The position numbers were made by a program, and so were the translations under genes. This document shows, piece by piece, positions 6,506 to 13,222 of a stretch of DNA of 45,784 nucleotides (position 1 is its first letter; every line of letters begins with the position of its first letter). Source of the DNA: a virus; the IMG/VR virus record IMGVR_UViG_3300028920_000110, positions 1 to 45,784 of that record; one strand, 5' to 3'. Under the pieces are notes generated by a model. That model was not told where the DNA came from. It was given only the letters and a program-made list of their open reading frames with translations, and searched no databases.

Positions 6506-7340
6506 AAGTAATGTACCTCTTGTACTTCTTAAGGAGTTGACGATATTCACGTCGTCCTTCCTCAATCCATGCCGGGGGCAACCGATACTCATGCACATTC
6601 CAGGGCTCCTCTTTACCAACAACAAAGAAAGTAAACCCTGAGATGTTAAACCCCATGGCTGTTAACATATCAGTATAGAACGCCGCTTGTCTGTCGTACC
6701 CATAGTTCTGAATGGAAAACTTGAATCCCTTTTTATGTCTGCCCTCTCCTTCCCACTCTGGACAGCGCGTTGTCTTGAGATCAACGATATGCCATTGACC
6801 ACCATCAAGAGGAACCAAGATGTCTGGTCTTACTTTACAGAGAATACCAGTATAAGGATCATTGATCCATCCACTCGTTTCAATATACCCAGACTCAATG
6901 TATTCCCCGAACTCAGTAGAACCATCAAGTGATTCAACCATTTTGTTTGCCTGTTCCCACATACTCGTAGATACAGGCGTCTTATTCTTTTCCTCACACT
7001 CCTTTTTGAATTCCTCCCACTGTTTACCCCGCCTTACCTTGCCGGTGTAAGGGGCAAACAAAAATTCAAGAGTACCCTCAAGCGCTCCGCTGTGAACCAT
7101 TTCACCCAACACAAAATGATCTGCCGGTGTATCATCCTCAAATGCATCTACACCAGCAACAAACCCAGGTAGATCTTCAAGCATGTCACCAAAATTGGAC
7201 GATGAAATGCCAGGCATACTGTGATACAGCCTGTTGTTAACCTCGTAGTACATTAGATTTAATGGATCAAGTGGCCGCAACCCCTCATCCTCACCCACCG
7301 CATTATGGTTTTCGTGTATTTCGTTTGGTGCGTAGTGCAT
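6498..7340 (-). CDS. RecE-like PD-(D/E)XK exonuclease
   Basis: A 280-residue nuclease related to the exodeoxyribonuclease VIII (RecE C-terminal) PDDEXK family, which degrades the 5' strand of double-stranded DNA ends to expose 3' tails. Visible signature: GEMVHSG (H83) in the N-terminal helix, KVRPDILVP (D173), HIVDLKTTR (D187, K189) and the QAAFY motif (Q218-Y222). The preferred start is the ATG at 7340, with an AAGGAGAG Shine-Dalgarno six bases upstream, rather than an in-frame start at 7376. It lies two small genes from an ERF/Rad52-like annealing protein; exonuclease plus annealase forms a standard two-component phage recombination system. Confidence 0.85.
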   Translation of the reverse strand: MHYAPNEIHENHNAVGEDEGLRPLDPLNLMYYEVNNRLYHSMPGISSSNFGDMLEDLPGFVAGVDAFEDDTPADHFVLGEMVHSGALEGTLEFLFAPYTGKVRRGKQWEEFKKECEEKNKTPVSTSMWEQANKMVESLDGSTEFGEYIESGYIETSGWINDPYTGILCKVRPDILVPLDGGQWHIVDLKTTRCPEWEGEGRHKKGFKFSIQNYGYDRQAAFYTDMLTAMGFNISGFTFFVVGKEEPWNVHEYRLPPAWIEEGRREYRQLLKKYKRYITYV

Positions 7341-7376
7341 TATCTCTCCTTGTTTGCTCGTCCATTCTATCACCAA

Positions 7377-7562
7377 CTAATCCAGATCGGCAAGGTCATC
7401 ATCTTGGAAAACCTCTTCAAAGTATTCTGGATCAAGCCCATACCCAAGATCATTAAGGCTGTTGTAACAATCGAGACAGACTGTCACGTTCCTGCCAGCA
7501 ACAAACGTCCGGCACTCGCAGTCTCCCTCGGGAATATCTCTACCGCAATTTGTGCACAACAT
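7377..7562 (-). CDS. Small zinc-ribbon protein, 61 aa
   Basis: Starts MLCTNCGRDIPEGDCECR at 7562, six bases after a GGAGG. Cysteine pairs CTNC, CEC and CLDC make a compact zinc-binding fold, with an acidic C-terminal tail (FEEVFQDDDLADLD). It may bind nucleic acid or a host protein. It is one of several small zinc-ribbon genes in the window. The first codons overlap the end of a tiny membrane-protein frame at 7540-7668. Confidence 0.65.
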   Translation of the reverse strand: MLCTNCGRDIPEGDCECRTFVAGRNVTVCLDCYNSLNDLGYGLDPEYFEEVFQDDDLADLD

Positions 7563-7668
7563 ACCAGACCTCCAATAAAATAGCGAACACAAGAATAACA
7601 GGGACAAGTACCATTGACGCAAACACACACGCTATCAAGAACCCACCGATCAAGTTAATTAAGTTCAC
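7540..7668 (-). CDS. Tiny membrane protein, 42 aa, GTG start
   Basis: A frame of 42 codons fills the otherwise empty gap between 7655 and 7562. It begins at a GTG at 7668 and is almost wholly hydrophobic over about 26 residues (FLIACVFASMVLVPVILVFA), ending in a short basic tail with a TAG at 7540. It overlaps the 3' end of the upstream gene by 14 bases and the zinc-ribbon gene by 23 bases in another frame, as neighbours here commonly do. The Shine-Dalgarno (AAGGA, 12 bases upstream) is weak, so the start and even the gene are uncertain. It would be a one-pass membrane peptide of unknown role. Confidence 0.42.
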   Translation of the reverse strand: MNLINLIGGFLIACVFASMVLVPVILVFAILLEVWYVVHKLR

Positions 7669-7957
7669 TGTTCTGTCCCATCCTTACTGCCGCATTGACC
7701 GCAGCGTGTAGGCTTGTTGGCGGGACACCCCGCACCATCAAGGCCATACACATAACCATGAACATACCCTTAACAACCTTACTGTTCTTTTCCTCTGAAA
7801 AAATTTCCCCTTGCATCACCCCGTGTGTCGGATCAAGATTGCTAGGCAACAGAAGATTCACTACACCGCTGATAGTGTTGCGGTCTTCATCATCAAGTTC
7901 ATTAATCATTGAATAAATTTTATCTGCAACAACTTTCATGGTAGTACCTTGTTCCAT
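7655..7957 (-). CDS. Hypothetical protein, 100 aa
   Basis: Starts at the ATG at 7957 with a GGAGGAG directly upstream; a second ATG at 7939 forms an ATGA overlap with the previous stop and is an alternative. It is a helical protein with a hydrophobic Met-rich segment (VKGMFMVMCMALMVRG) that could be a buried core or a weak membrane segment. No family recognised. It follows the amidoligase/amidotransferase cluster in the same operon. Confidence 0.62.
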   Translation of the reverse strand: MEQGTTMKVVADKIYSMINELDDEDRNTISGVVNLLLPSNLDPTHGVMQGEIFSEEKNSKVVKGMFMVMCMALMVRGVPPTSLHAAVNAAVRMGQNSELN

Positions 7958-8994
7958 TTCTCCTCCTCGATATAAAGATTGCACACTTTCTGAGCCTTTT
8001 CATATGGCATAGCCATATCAAAGCTATACCCTGTCCAATGTACTCCTTCCTTTGTAATTTCCGGAAGCATCTTAGCATTCTTCCACACCCAACGGAGAAA
8101 CTGATCTATTTCTTCAACACCAACATCGTCTCCAAGTTTATCATAATCTTTGAACAGATTTTTATACATTGGTGCTCGTTGGGTTTGCTGAAGATACTCT
8201 CTACGAATACCATCAAGTCTTTTCTCAGCATTAAACATCAGTGGAACCACATAATCATCTGTAGCATCTTTCGCCCTCTTTAATTCAGTAAGAATTTCAA
8301 CGAGCCTGTCATCCTTAAACATATAAGGTTGAAAGTGATCTGCATACATTATCTTTCCAACAAATTCAATATCATATCTATCTACAAGTTCAAGATAGTT
8401 TGCGAATGCTCTGAATTTTGTGCCGTACAATCCATCTTGAATGACTTGATTTTCACCATTGCTAAAGGGATCAGCTATTAAATAAATAGCGGCATTGCTA
8501 TACCTTTTCGCAATGCCTTCATCAATAAGGCGCGTCATCTTTTTAGCAGCAGAGGCAATCCACTCAGCCGCATCATTAGAGATAATAAGCGGCCCATAAT
8601 CGCTTGAACTTTCCTTTTTTATTCTTTCAATTAAGGCATCGTCAACCTTAGTATACAAAGCAGACCCACAATACGGACAAGTTAAAGGAATATCTTCAGA
8701 ACAAGCATATGTGTCAACAGCAACTAACGTCCCGCAACAATGGGTAAACCTAGCGTAATGTCCGTTTATGTATTCAGACCCCGCACACTTTATCCTCTCC
8801 GTAACTGTTGCGTGTGGCAACAAATCATATAGCGTCAAGCCTTCAGATCCAATGATGCTCACGTTCATATGTCTAGAATGCCTACCAACATTTATATCAA
8901 TATGTTGGCGAGTAATAACAACTTCATTGTTATCATTGAAGATAACAGAATGTTTTACACTTGTTTCATCATCGTAAAATAGAACCTCATACAT
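7936..8994 (-). CDS. Unknown zinc-ribbon protein of the amidoligase cluster, 352 aa
   Basis: I do not recognise the family. The start at 8994 (MYEVLFYDDE) has a GGAGG nine bases upstream and overlaps the amidotransferase stop by eight bases. The N-terminal half looks beta-rich and contains a zinc-binding region HCCGTLVAVDTYACS followed about ten residues later by CPYCGS (about residues 85-112). The C-terminal 230 residues are mostly helical and charged (for example EILTELKRAKDATDD), with no obvious catalytic triad. Its coupling to the amidotransferase and amidoligase genes suggests it acts with them, for example as a substrate adaptor, but this is inference from position. The local codon use is AT-rich like the two genes upstream, so the three probably travelled together. 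Confidence 0.68.
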   Translation of the reverse strand: MYEVLFYDDETSVKHSVIFNDNNEVVITRQHIDINVGRHSRHMNVSIIGSEGLTLYDLLPHATVTERIKCAGSEYINGHYARFTHCCGTLVAVDTYACSEDIPLTCPYCGSALYTKVDDALIERIKKESSSDYGPLIISNDAAEWIASAAKKMTRLIDEGIAKRYSNAAIYLIADPFSNGENQVIQDGLYGTKFRAFANYLELVDRYDIEFVGKIMYADHFQPYMFKDDRLVEILTELKRAKDATDDYVVPLMFNAEKRLDGIRREYLQQTQRAPMYKNLFKDYDKLGDDVGVEEIDQFLRWVWKNAKMLPEITKEGVHWTGYSFDMAMPYEKAQKVCNLYIEEEKWNKVLP

Positions 8995-9889
8995 TATATT
9001 CATCCTCCTTTTCTTTAGATGCTGGCGTAGTAAATGGGCGAGGATAGACGCCTGTTATATCATTACAAGATGGACACCTTGGAATAAGAACGTTGTTGTC
9101 ATCAATGTCAACTTCTTCTACCTTCTCGATGTTGAACTCACTCATACAGTGATAACAGTACCATACATCGGAGCCCAAAACATATGACGCCTTAGAATAT
9201 TCCTCATCATACAACCACCATTCAAGGTCAATCAAATCATTTAAATCATAAATGTCTCCGTAAATATTTTCGAATGTTACCTCTTTATAATCGCTGTCAT
9301 GTGTGTCATCACCGTCGAGGCATTCCCATGAATTGTTCTTATAATTTCTTTGATAGAGTGTATGGTTTAGATTACTATACCAACACCCACCACTCCAGAA
9401 ACCATCCTCCTCCCTAACAATATCAATGACTCCATCTTTATTGATGAAAGCAATCTTTGAACCTATTCCACAAAAATCTTCAAGCATAATTCTAATACCA
9501 CTATTTCTAATAAAATTCTTTGGTATCTGTCTAAGAATTTTATTGTTGAACTCTACAGTATCAGACTTTTTTGCAGAACCAAATTGATGAAAGACTCCAT
9601 TGTGTGCGAAGGCTAAAGACTTTTCATGTACCCAAAATGGGTGACAGTTTTCTTTGTTCACCGCTCCGTGAGTTGCAATCCTAAAATGTAGGATTGCTGG
9701 AATATTTGTCCAGTCTTTTGAACTCCAAAAAGTTTTGAAATCCTTGAGTTGCATAAAGCCCTTCTTGATATGCACCTTCCCACCCTCGGCCCATGCAATC
9801 CCTGCCCCATCATCATTTAATTTCCAACAGGATTCAATCTCATAATCTGGAATGCTTGCGCCTTTAGGCTTAGCAATAATTACACACAT
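8987..9889 (-). CDS. Class-II glutamine amidotransferase with C-terminal zinc ribbon
   Basis: An N-terminal-nucleophile glutaminase of the GATase-II type, which hydrolyses glutamine and passes ammonia to a partner enzyme. It starts MCVIIAKPKG, so Cys2 becomes the N-terminal nucleophile after methionine removal. Further family marks are HFRIATHG (68-75), ENCHPF (80-85) and AFAHNGVF (93-100), where N97 and G98 form the oxyanion hole. Beyond about residue 200 it is acidic and ends in a zinc ribbon (C245-x2-C248, C272-x2-C275), an uncommon addition. It lies 15 bases downstream of the amidoligase gene. The amide chemistry of the two enzymes matches, so they probably form one pathway. The acceptor substrate is unknown. 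Confidence 0.85.
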   Translation of the reverse strand: MCVIIAKPKGASIPDYEIESCWKLNDDGAGIAWAEGGKVHIKKGFMQLKDFKTFWSSKDWTNIPAILHFRIATHGAVNKENCHPFWVHEKSLAFAHNGVFHQFGSAKKSDTVEFNNKILRQIPKNFIRNSGIRIMLEDFCGIGSKIAFINKDGVIDIVREEDGFWSGGCWYSNLNHTLYQRNYKNNSWECLDGDDTHDSDYKEVTFENIYGDIYDLNDLIDLEWWLYDEEYSKASYVLGSDVWYCYHCMSEFNIEKVEEVDIDDNNVLIPRCPSCNDITGVYPRPFTTPASKEKEDEYNV

Positions 9890-9904
9890 ATATTTTCCTC
9901 CTTA

Positions 9905-11137
9905 TTACGCAGAGAGTGTAAGATAATCAGCAAAGTTAGGGTATGTGTTCGAGTTGTCAATGACAAAATCTTCAAGGTCGCTCACTTTAAGATGGTCAAT
10001 GTCTTTGTTTTTGGTCATCTCGATAAGAGCATGGAGAAATTCGATGTTCCTCAAGATTGTTTTCTTCTCAAGTGTACCTCTGAAAATTCTGCACTCAACT
10101 GTCGCGTGGTTCTGAAAATTCAGGGCTTTATATCTGTTTTGATTCATGCCACGTCCCGAGCACCACCGAGCTAGCGCCGCCTTTTCATTATCAGAAAGAT
10201 CAATACTAGCCCACTCTTGTAGTCTTTCCCCCTCTCTGTTAGCTATAGACTTAATAAACTCTTTGTTTTCAAAAATAAATTTGCTGAATTTGTAAAGATG
10301 TGTTCTTGTAATGAATGAACTCCGTCCTACATGAATGTGCATACCACAATCATTCGAAGTATAGCTTTTAGCGCCAATCTTTGACAGCTCCCTAAAAACA
10401 TCTAGCCTTTTATCGTTTTCTTTTATGCTGTCCAGAGTGAACGGATGAGACGCAATCTCAAATCCTTGTCCCGCAATAGAACCATCTTCCATAAGATAGT
10501 AGAATTCATCCTCATTATAATCATTCACAATATCAACAAAACAAGACAAAGACCTCCCGGAATAATCCGTGTTTACCTCTATCTCAATACCGAATGTTGG
10601 TACTCCCTTTCCGGGTTCTCCCATTATTTCTCCGTGTGTTCTACACGTTCTCAATTGCATCTTTTCTTTCTTACCCAAAAAGACTCTGAAACTAGGTTTA
10701 AAATCCCAAGAGTTTAACCCACTTAGATGATTCTCATGGTAGCAATCACTACAATATGGGCCATATCCAGATTCTTCGTAATAGTAACCATCCTCATTTC
10801 TGTATACTTCACAACAATCACTACAAGTATAAAATCCTTCATAAAAGCACGATTCACAGTACCACTCATGCGTACAATAATCTGAAAAAAGGTATGCATG
10901 ATCTTGTAGAATCAAATCGCGACAGGTCTCACAAGTACAATATACATCTTCATAACATGAATTGCAGATAATTTCATTGTGGTTAAGTGAATAATAATCA
11001 TCATCAAAAATACCATAACCACATTCATTACAATTTCCAACGTAATCGTCAGCACAGTCTGGACACAATCCGTTCTCATCAATTTCTGATTCATCAATAG
11101 TCCAGCAGGTACCACAGTGATTACATTCTGAACTCAT
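9905..11137 (-). CDS. Amidoligase (GCS/COOH-NH2 ligase superfamily) with LIM-like zinc domain
   Basis: A 410-residue ATP-dependent amide-bond-forming enzyme. The C-terminal domain (about 178-375) carries the amidoligase signature: FGIEIEV (182-188), EDGSI (217-221) with FEIASHP (226-232), CGMHIHVGR (264-272), NRYKALNF (334-341) and VECRIFRGT (348-355). The acidic and histidine residues of these motifs bind metal and ATP in the glutamine-synthetase/gamma-glutamyl-cysteine-ligase fold. The N-terminal 140 residues contain about two dozen cysteines as repeated CxxC knuckles, like a chain of LIM or treble-clef zinc fingers, which may select a protein or nucleic-acid target. The start at 11137 has an AAGGAG Shine-Dalgarno. 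The gene heads a three-gene cluster with a GATase-II and a zinc-ribbon protein. The enzyme class is secure; the product is not known. Confidence 0.87.
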   Translation of the reverse strand: MSSECNHCGTCWTIDESEIDENGLCPDCADDYVGNCNECGYGIFDDDYYSLNHNEIICNSCYEDVYCTCETCRDLILQDHAYLFSDYCTHEWYCESCFYEGFYTCSDCCEVYRNEDGYYYEESGYGPYCSDCYHENHLSGLNSWDFKPSFRVFLGKKEKMQLRTCRTHGEIMGEPGKGVPTFGIEIEVNTDYSGRSLSCFVDIVNDYNEDEFYYLMEDGSIAGQGFEIASHPFTLDSIKENDKRLDVFRELSKIGAKSYTSNDCGMHIHVGRSSFITRTHLYKFSKFIFENKEFIKSIANREGERLQEWASIDLSDNEKAALARWCSGRGMNQNRYKALNFQNHATVECRIFRGTLEKKTILRNIEFLHALIEMTKNKDIDHLKVSDLEDFVIDNSNTYPNFADYLTLSA

Positions 11138-11148
11138 TTCTCATCTCC

Positions 11149-11346
11149 TTAGAATCCGTTGCCGCCCATTCGCAACTGAGATTGTAAACTAACTCCATTT
11201 TCCTTGTCAAGTCTCGTGATTTCGAACTGACTACACAGCAGCAGGTAGATTTCAAATGCGATCTCCAACAGTGTCTTGCGTGTTTCACTCCCAATAGTAG
11301 ATTCAACGAGATCCGAATAGCTATTGTACTTGCCTTTAAATGTCAT
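11149..11346 (-). CDS. Hypothetical protein, 65 aa
   Basis: A small helical protein (TRKTLLEIAFEIYLLLCSQF) with a Shine-Dalgarno AAAGGGA at 8 bases and a stop that lies in the Shine-Dalgarno region of the amidoligase gene. A same-strand frame at 11121-11306 overlaps it but has no comparable start signal. It could encode a partner of the amidoligase by position, but there is no motif to support that. Confidence 0.55.
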   Translation of the reverse strand: MTFKGKYNSYSDLVESTIGSETRKTLLEIAFEIYLLLCSQFEITRLDKENGVSLQSQLRMGGNGF

Positions 11347-11361
11347 TTATTATTCCCTTTC

Positions 11362-11640
11362 TTACCTGTAAGCATTTACAACTGAGAATACACTAAAGAT
11401 TTCCGCCTTGTTGATATAAACTATCATTGAACCTCTACCCTTTAGTTCAAAAGAGCACATTTGATTGAGATGCGTTGACTTGAGACCCCAGTCTTTTTCG
11501 AGATTGAATCTCTTTTTGAATTGATCCATTGCAATTTCTACACCACAGTGAACGATCCATTTATAAGACCCTAACTCTTTGCCAGCCTTGTCAAAGGTGG
11601 TTACTCGCACCTGCGACACTTGATCTATGTTGATGTCCAT
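11362..11640 (-). CDS. Hypothetical protein, 92 aa
   Basis: Begins MDINIDQVSQVRVTTFD and alternates beta-like segments (VRVTTFD, YKWIVHCGVEIAM, GSMIVYINKAEIFSVFSVV) with charged turns, giving a compact mixed alpha/beta domain. No family recognised. It is one of five small genes between the control region and the amidoligase, where immediate-early genes would lie. Confidence 0.58.
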   Translation of the reverse strand: MDINIDQVSQVRVTTFDKAGKELGSYKWIVHCGVEIAMDQFKKRFNLEKDWGLKSTHLNQMCSFELKGRGSMIVYINKAEIFSVFSVVNAYR

Positions 11641-11650
11641 TTCAACTCCC

Positions 11651-11974
11651 CTAGTCAGCTTTGCGAAAAGGTGTTATGTAAATTTGATAGATGAATGTTG
11701 GTTGCGGATCATCGTCAAACGCAGACCAGTCCCCAATATCTCGAATTTCAACGTAATGGTCGTTCACTCTTGTGAATTCAGGCAGCAGGCTATCGTTCCA
11801 AACATCTTCGACCGTCTGAACTAACAGAGCTTCGAAGTCTAGGTCACCAGAATACACTTTGGTTGCAATTCTCCTGCACTCACAACTCTTGTAATATCCT
11901 GCGTTGTCTTGAGTGATATTATCATAGTCATCAACTCTATACACTCGAATCTTGAGCGCTTGTGGTCTCATCAT
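11651..11974 (-). CDS. Hypothetical protein, 107 aa
   Basis: Starts at an ATG that overlaps the previous stop (ATGA at 11971-11974), so it is translationally coupled. The sequence has beta-rich ends (LKIRVYRVDDYDN; TFIYQIYITPFRK) and two cysteines (CEC) near residue 31. The C-terminus 'FIYQIYITPF' suggests an edge strand of a small barrel. Family unknown. It is the second gene of the leftward unit. Confidence 0.58.
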   Translation of the reverse strand: MMRPQALKIRVYRVDDYDNITQDNAGYYKSCECRRIATKVYSGDLDFEALLVQTVEDVWNDSLLPEFTRVNDHYVEIRDIGDWSAFDDDPQPTFIYQIYITPFRKAD

Positions 11975-12375
11975 GCAACCTCACTCCCGAGAATCTCGCA
12001 ACCCGGATTCTGACTCTGAATTTTCCGGACCGCTTTGTAGGTGTCTATCGCGTCGACTCTGGACTCTACAATGGTTCCTCGATCGCTGTAAGTCACAAGG
12101 TAGGTTTTTACCTTGATCTCTGTTACTACTTCTGAGCATTCTACCGCCTTCTGCCGCGTTGTAGTTCTCCGAACGGGCTTCTGCCCATAGAATGCTCTGA
12201 CCTTGCTTGTAGCTCGGTTTCTGTTTTTCCCAGAGGGCTTGCCATTCGGAAGCATATCAACGGGGTGAGTTGACACCGTACGAACGGCTCTGCCTACCCT
12301 GTTGTCGAGGGCTGGTGGGAATGGGTCTTCCGGCCCCAACCATCTCCCGCCGGTAGTACAGTAGCCGTCCCTCAT
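11971..12375 (-). CDS. First gene of the leftward unit, basic hypothetical protein, 134 aa
   Basis: Starts at the ATG at 12375 with a strong AAAGGAG. The N-terminal 90 residues are basic and poorly structured (GKNRNRATSKVRAFYG, then KPVRRTTTRQ), and the C-terminal 45 residues look like a small alpha/beta domain (VTEIKVKTYLVTYSDRG...). As the promoter-proximal early gene it is a good candidate for a regulator or host-takeover protein; the basic N-terminus would suit nucleic-acid binding. I recognise no helix-turn-helix motif. Confidence 0.6.
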   Translation of the reverse strand: MRDGYCTTGGRWLGPEDPFPPALDNRVGRAVRTVSTHPVDMLPNGKPSGKNRNRATSKVRAFYGQKPVRRTTTRQKAVECSEVVTEIKVKTYLVTYSDRGTIVESRVDAIDTYKAVRKIQSQNPGCEILGSEVA

Positions 12376-12504
12376 CGTGGGCTCCTTTCTACGGGGTTCC
12401 TCCCGCTTGTCACCCCTGTATAATGCACTACCCATGCCAACATTGTTGAGACTGGGGAATCTTTTTTGTAAGTCATTGAAAACAAAGAAGAAGAATTTTC
12501 TTGG

Positions 12505-12510
12505 TATAAT
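12505..12510 (+). promoter_or_regulatory. Possible extended -10 element facing right
   Basis: TATAAT preceded by TTGG, that is TGG-TATAAT, on the plus strand. No convincing -35 lies upstream. It faces the leftward extended -10 at 12724 across about 200 gene-free bases, so any transcript would be antisense to the leader of the leftward unit. Chance occurrence in an AT-rich region is possible. Confidence 0.25.
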
Positions 12511-12530
12511 TGAAGCATAACTTAATATAG

Positions 12531-12802
12531 TCAGATATTACATTGATTCTAGTCATATCTCGCCTAACTCCATCTAGGTTTACAAATAATGTTCCGCTGT
12601 ACGTCATCGCTTTATTGGGAATCCCTGCTGTTATGCTTGTAACTCCTGTGTCCCCAACGAGTTCCTTTTACGTTAGTCAGATATTACATAAATGACGTTG
12701 TGCGCCGCATATTGAGACTGGACATTATACCATGTTATATCTGACTTGGCATGAATCTTGTTGAGACCGGTCTCATCAAATATCATTCCATGTTATATCT
12801 GA
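12531..12802. repeat. Four 13-base iterons, two in each orientation
   Basis: TCAGATATTACAT occurs at 12531-12543 and 12677-12689 on the plus strand. The near-identical TCAGATATAACAT occurs on the minus strand at 12732-12744 and 12790-12802; these two copies share a 16-base identity (CCATGTTATATCTGAC as read on plus) and lie 58 bases apart. One copy touches an extended -10 element. The arrangement suits a DNA-binding protein of the phage: a repressor, a replication initiator or integrase arm sites. Confidence 0.72.
12724..12732 (-). promoter_or_regulatory. Candidate extended -10 promoter for the leftward unit
   Basis: On the minus strand the sequence reads TGG-TATAAT, a perfect extended -10 element (TGnTATAAT). 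No good -35 is present, as is usual for extended -10 promoters. The iteron at 12732-12744 abuts it on the upstream side, so a protein bound there would overlap positions about -15 to -28. Transcription would start near 12717 and reach the first gene after roughly 340 bases of leader. The assignment is by sequence only. Confidence 0.42.
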
Positions 12803-12838
12803 CAACATTCGCGTAGTGCATAGGTGTTATCATGCCAT

Positions 12839-12852
12839 TGTCAGATCTGACA
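12839..12852. promoter_or_regulatory. Perfect 14-base palindrome, operator-like
   Basis: TGTCAGATCTGACA is its own reverse complement. It contains the TCAGAT core of the neighbouring iterons on both arms, so it looks like a head-to-head pair of iteron half-sites and would suit a dimeric regulator. Confidence 0.55.
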
Positions 12853-12863
12853 TATGGTGCGCA

Positions 12864-12936
12864 GGGGATAATGGGAATCATTATCAATTGATCTATTAAA
12901 GTCTTAGTAGGTGGGGGATGATGTTGGGAATCATTA
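12864..12936. repeat. Imperfect direct repeat around GGGAATCATTA
   Basis: GGGAATCATTA occurs at 12873-12883 and 12926-12936. Each copy is preceded by a G-rich GGGGATAATG or GGGGATGATG element, so the repeat unit is about 20-24 bases with small differences. It belongs to the same gene-free control region; its role is unknown. Confidence 0.45.
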
Positions 12937-12941
12937 CTGAT

Positions 12942-12986
12942 ATGGTGCTACACTTGTAGTATGCATGGTGCTACACTTGTAGTATG
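12942..12986 (+). repeat. Tandem perfect 22-base repeat with internal dyad
   Basis: Two identical 22-base copies (12942-12963 and 12965-12986) are separated by a single C. Each contains the dyad CTACA-CT-TGTAG. A repeated dyad at 23-base spacing (about two helical turns) would place two bound dimers on the same DNA face, so this looks like a pair of operators. Confidence 0.7.
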
Positions 12987-13045
12987 TGGGGAAACGAGAA
13001 CAATAATTATTACTATTAAGGTTTAGGGGGACCTAATCTAAATAA

Positions 13046-13163
13046 GAATGAATTCCTACTTAGGAATGAATTCCGAATAGGAATAATTCCTGCCATGCCG
13101 TGCAACGAAATGGCTATTGGCAACTGTTATCATTAGCGTTATCAGCCACTTAGGAATGGTTCC
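13046..13163. promoter_or_regulatory. Cluster of four GGAAT/ATTCC dyads
   Basis: GAATGAATTCC (13046-13056), GGAATGAATTCC (13063-13074), GGAATAATTCC (13080-13090) and GGAATGGTTCC (13153-13163) are short dyads. Two of them share the preceding ACTTA context. The first three are spaced about 17 bases apart. This spacing and symmetry are typical of operator clusters, although the bound protein is not identifiable. Confidence 0.5.
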
Positions 13164-13191
13164 TGTATCCTGCCTTGGTGCTAATGATAAC
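13126..13191. repeat. 12-base inverted repeat flanking an operator-like dyad
   Basis: GTTATCATTAGC at 13126-13137 and its exact complement GCTAATGATAAC at 13180-13191 flank 42 bases that contain the GGAATGGTTCC dyad. The nested symmetry could form a cruciform or bind a regulator; an origin element is also possible. Confidence 0.5.
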
Positions 13192-13222
13192 TATTACTCC
13201 TTCTGTGCCTGTAATATTCTTC

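Noticed and set aside
7936-11137. 7-deazaguanine DNA modification system
   Set aside because: A GATase-II is present, but no FolE, QueD, QueE, QueC or transglycosylase-like gene is recognisable, so this explanation of the cluster is not supported.
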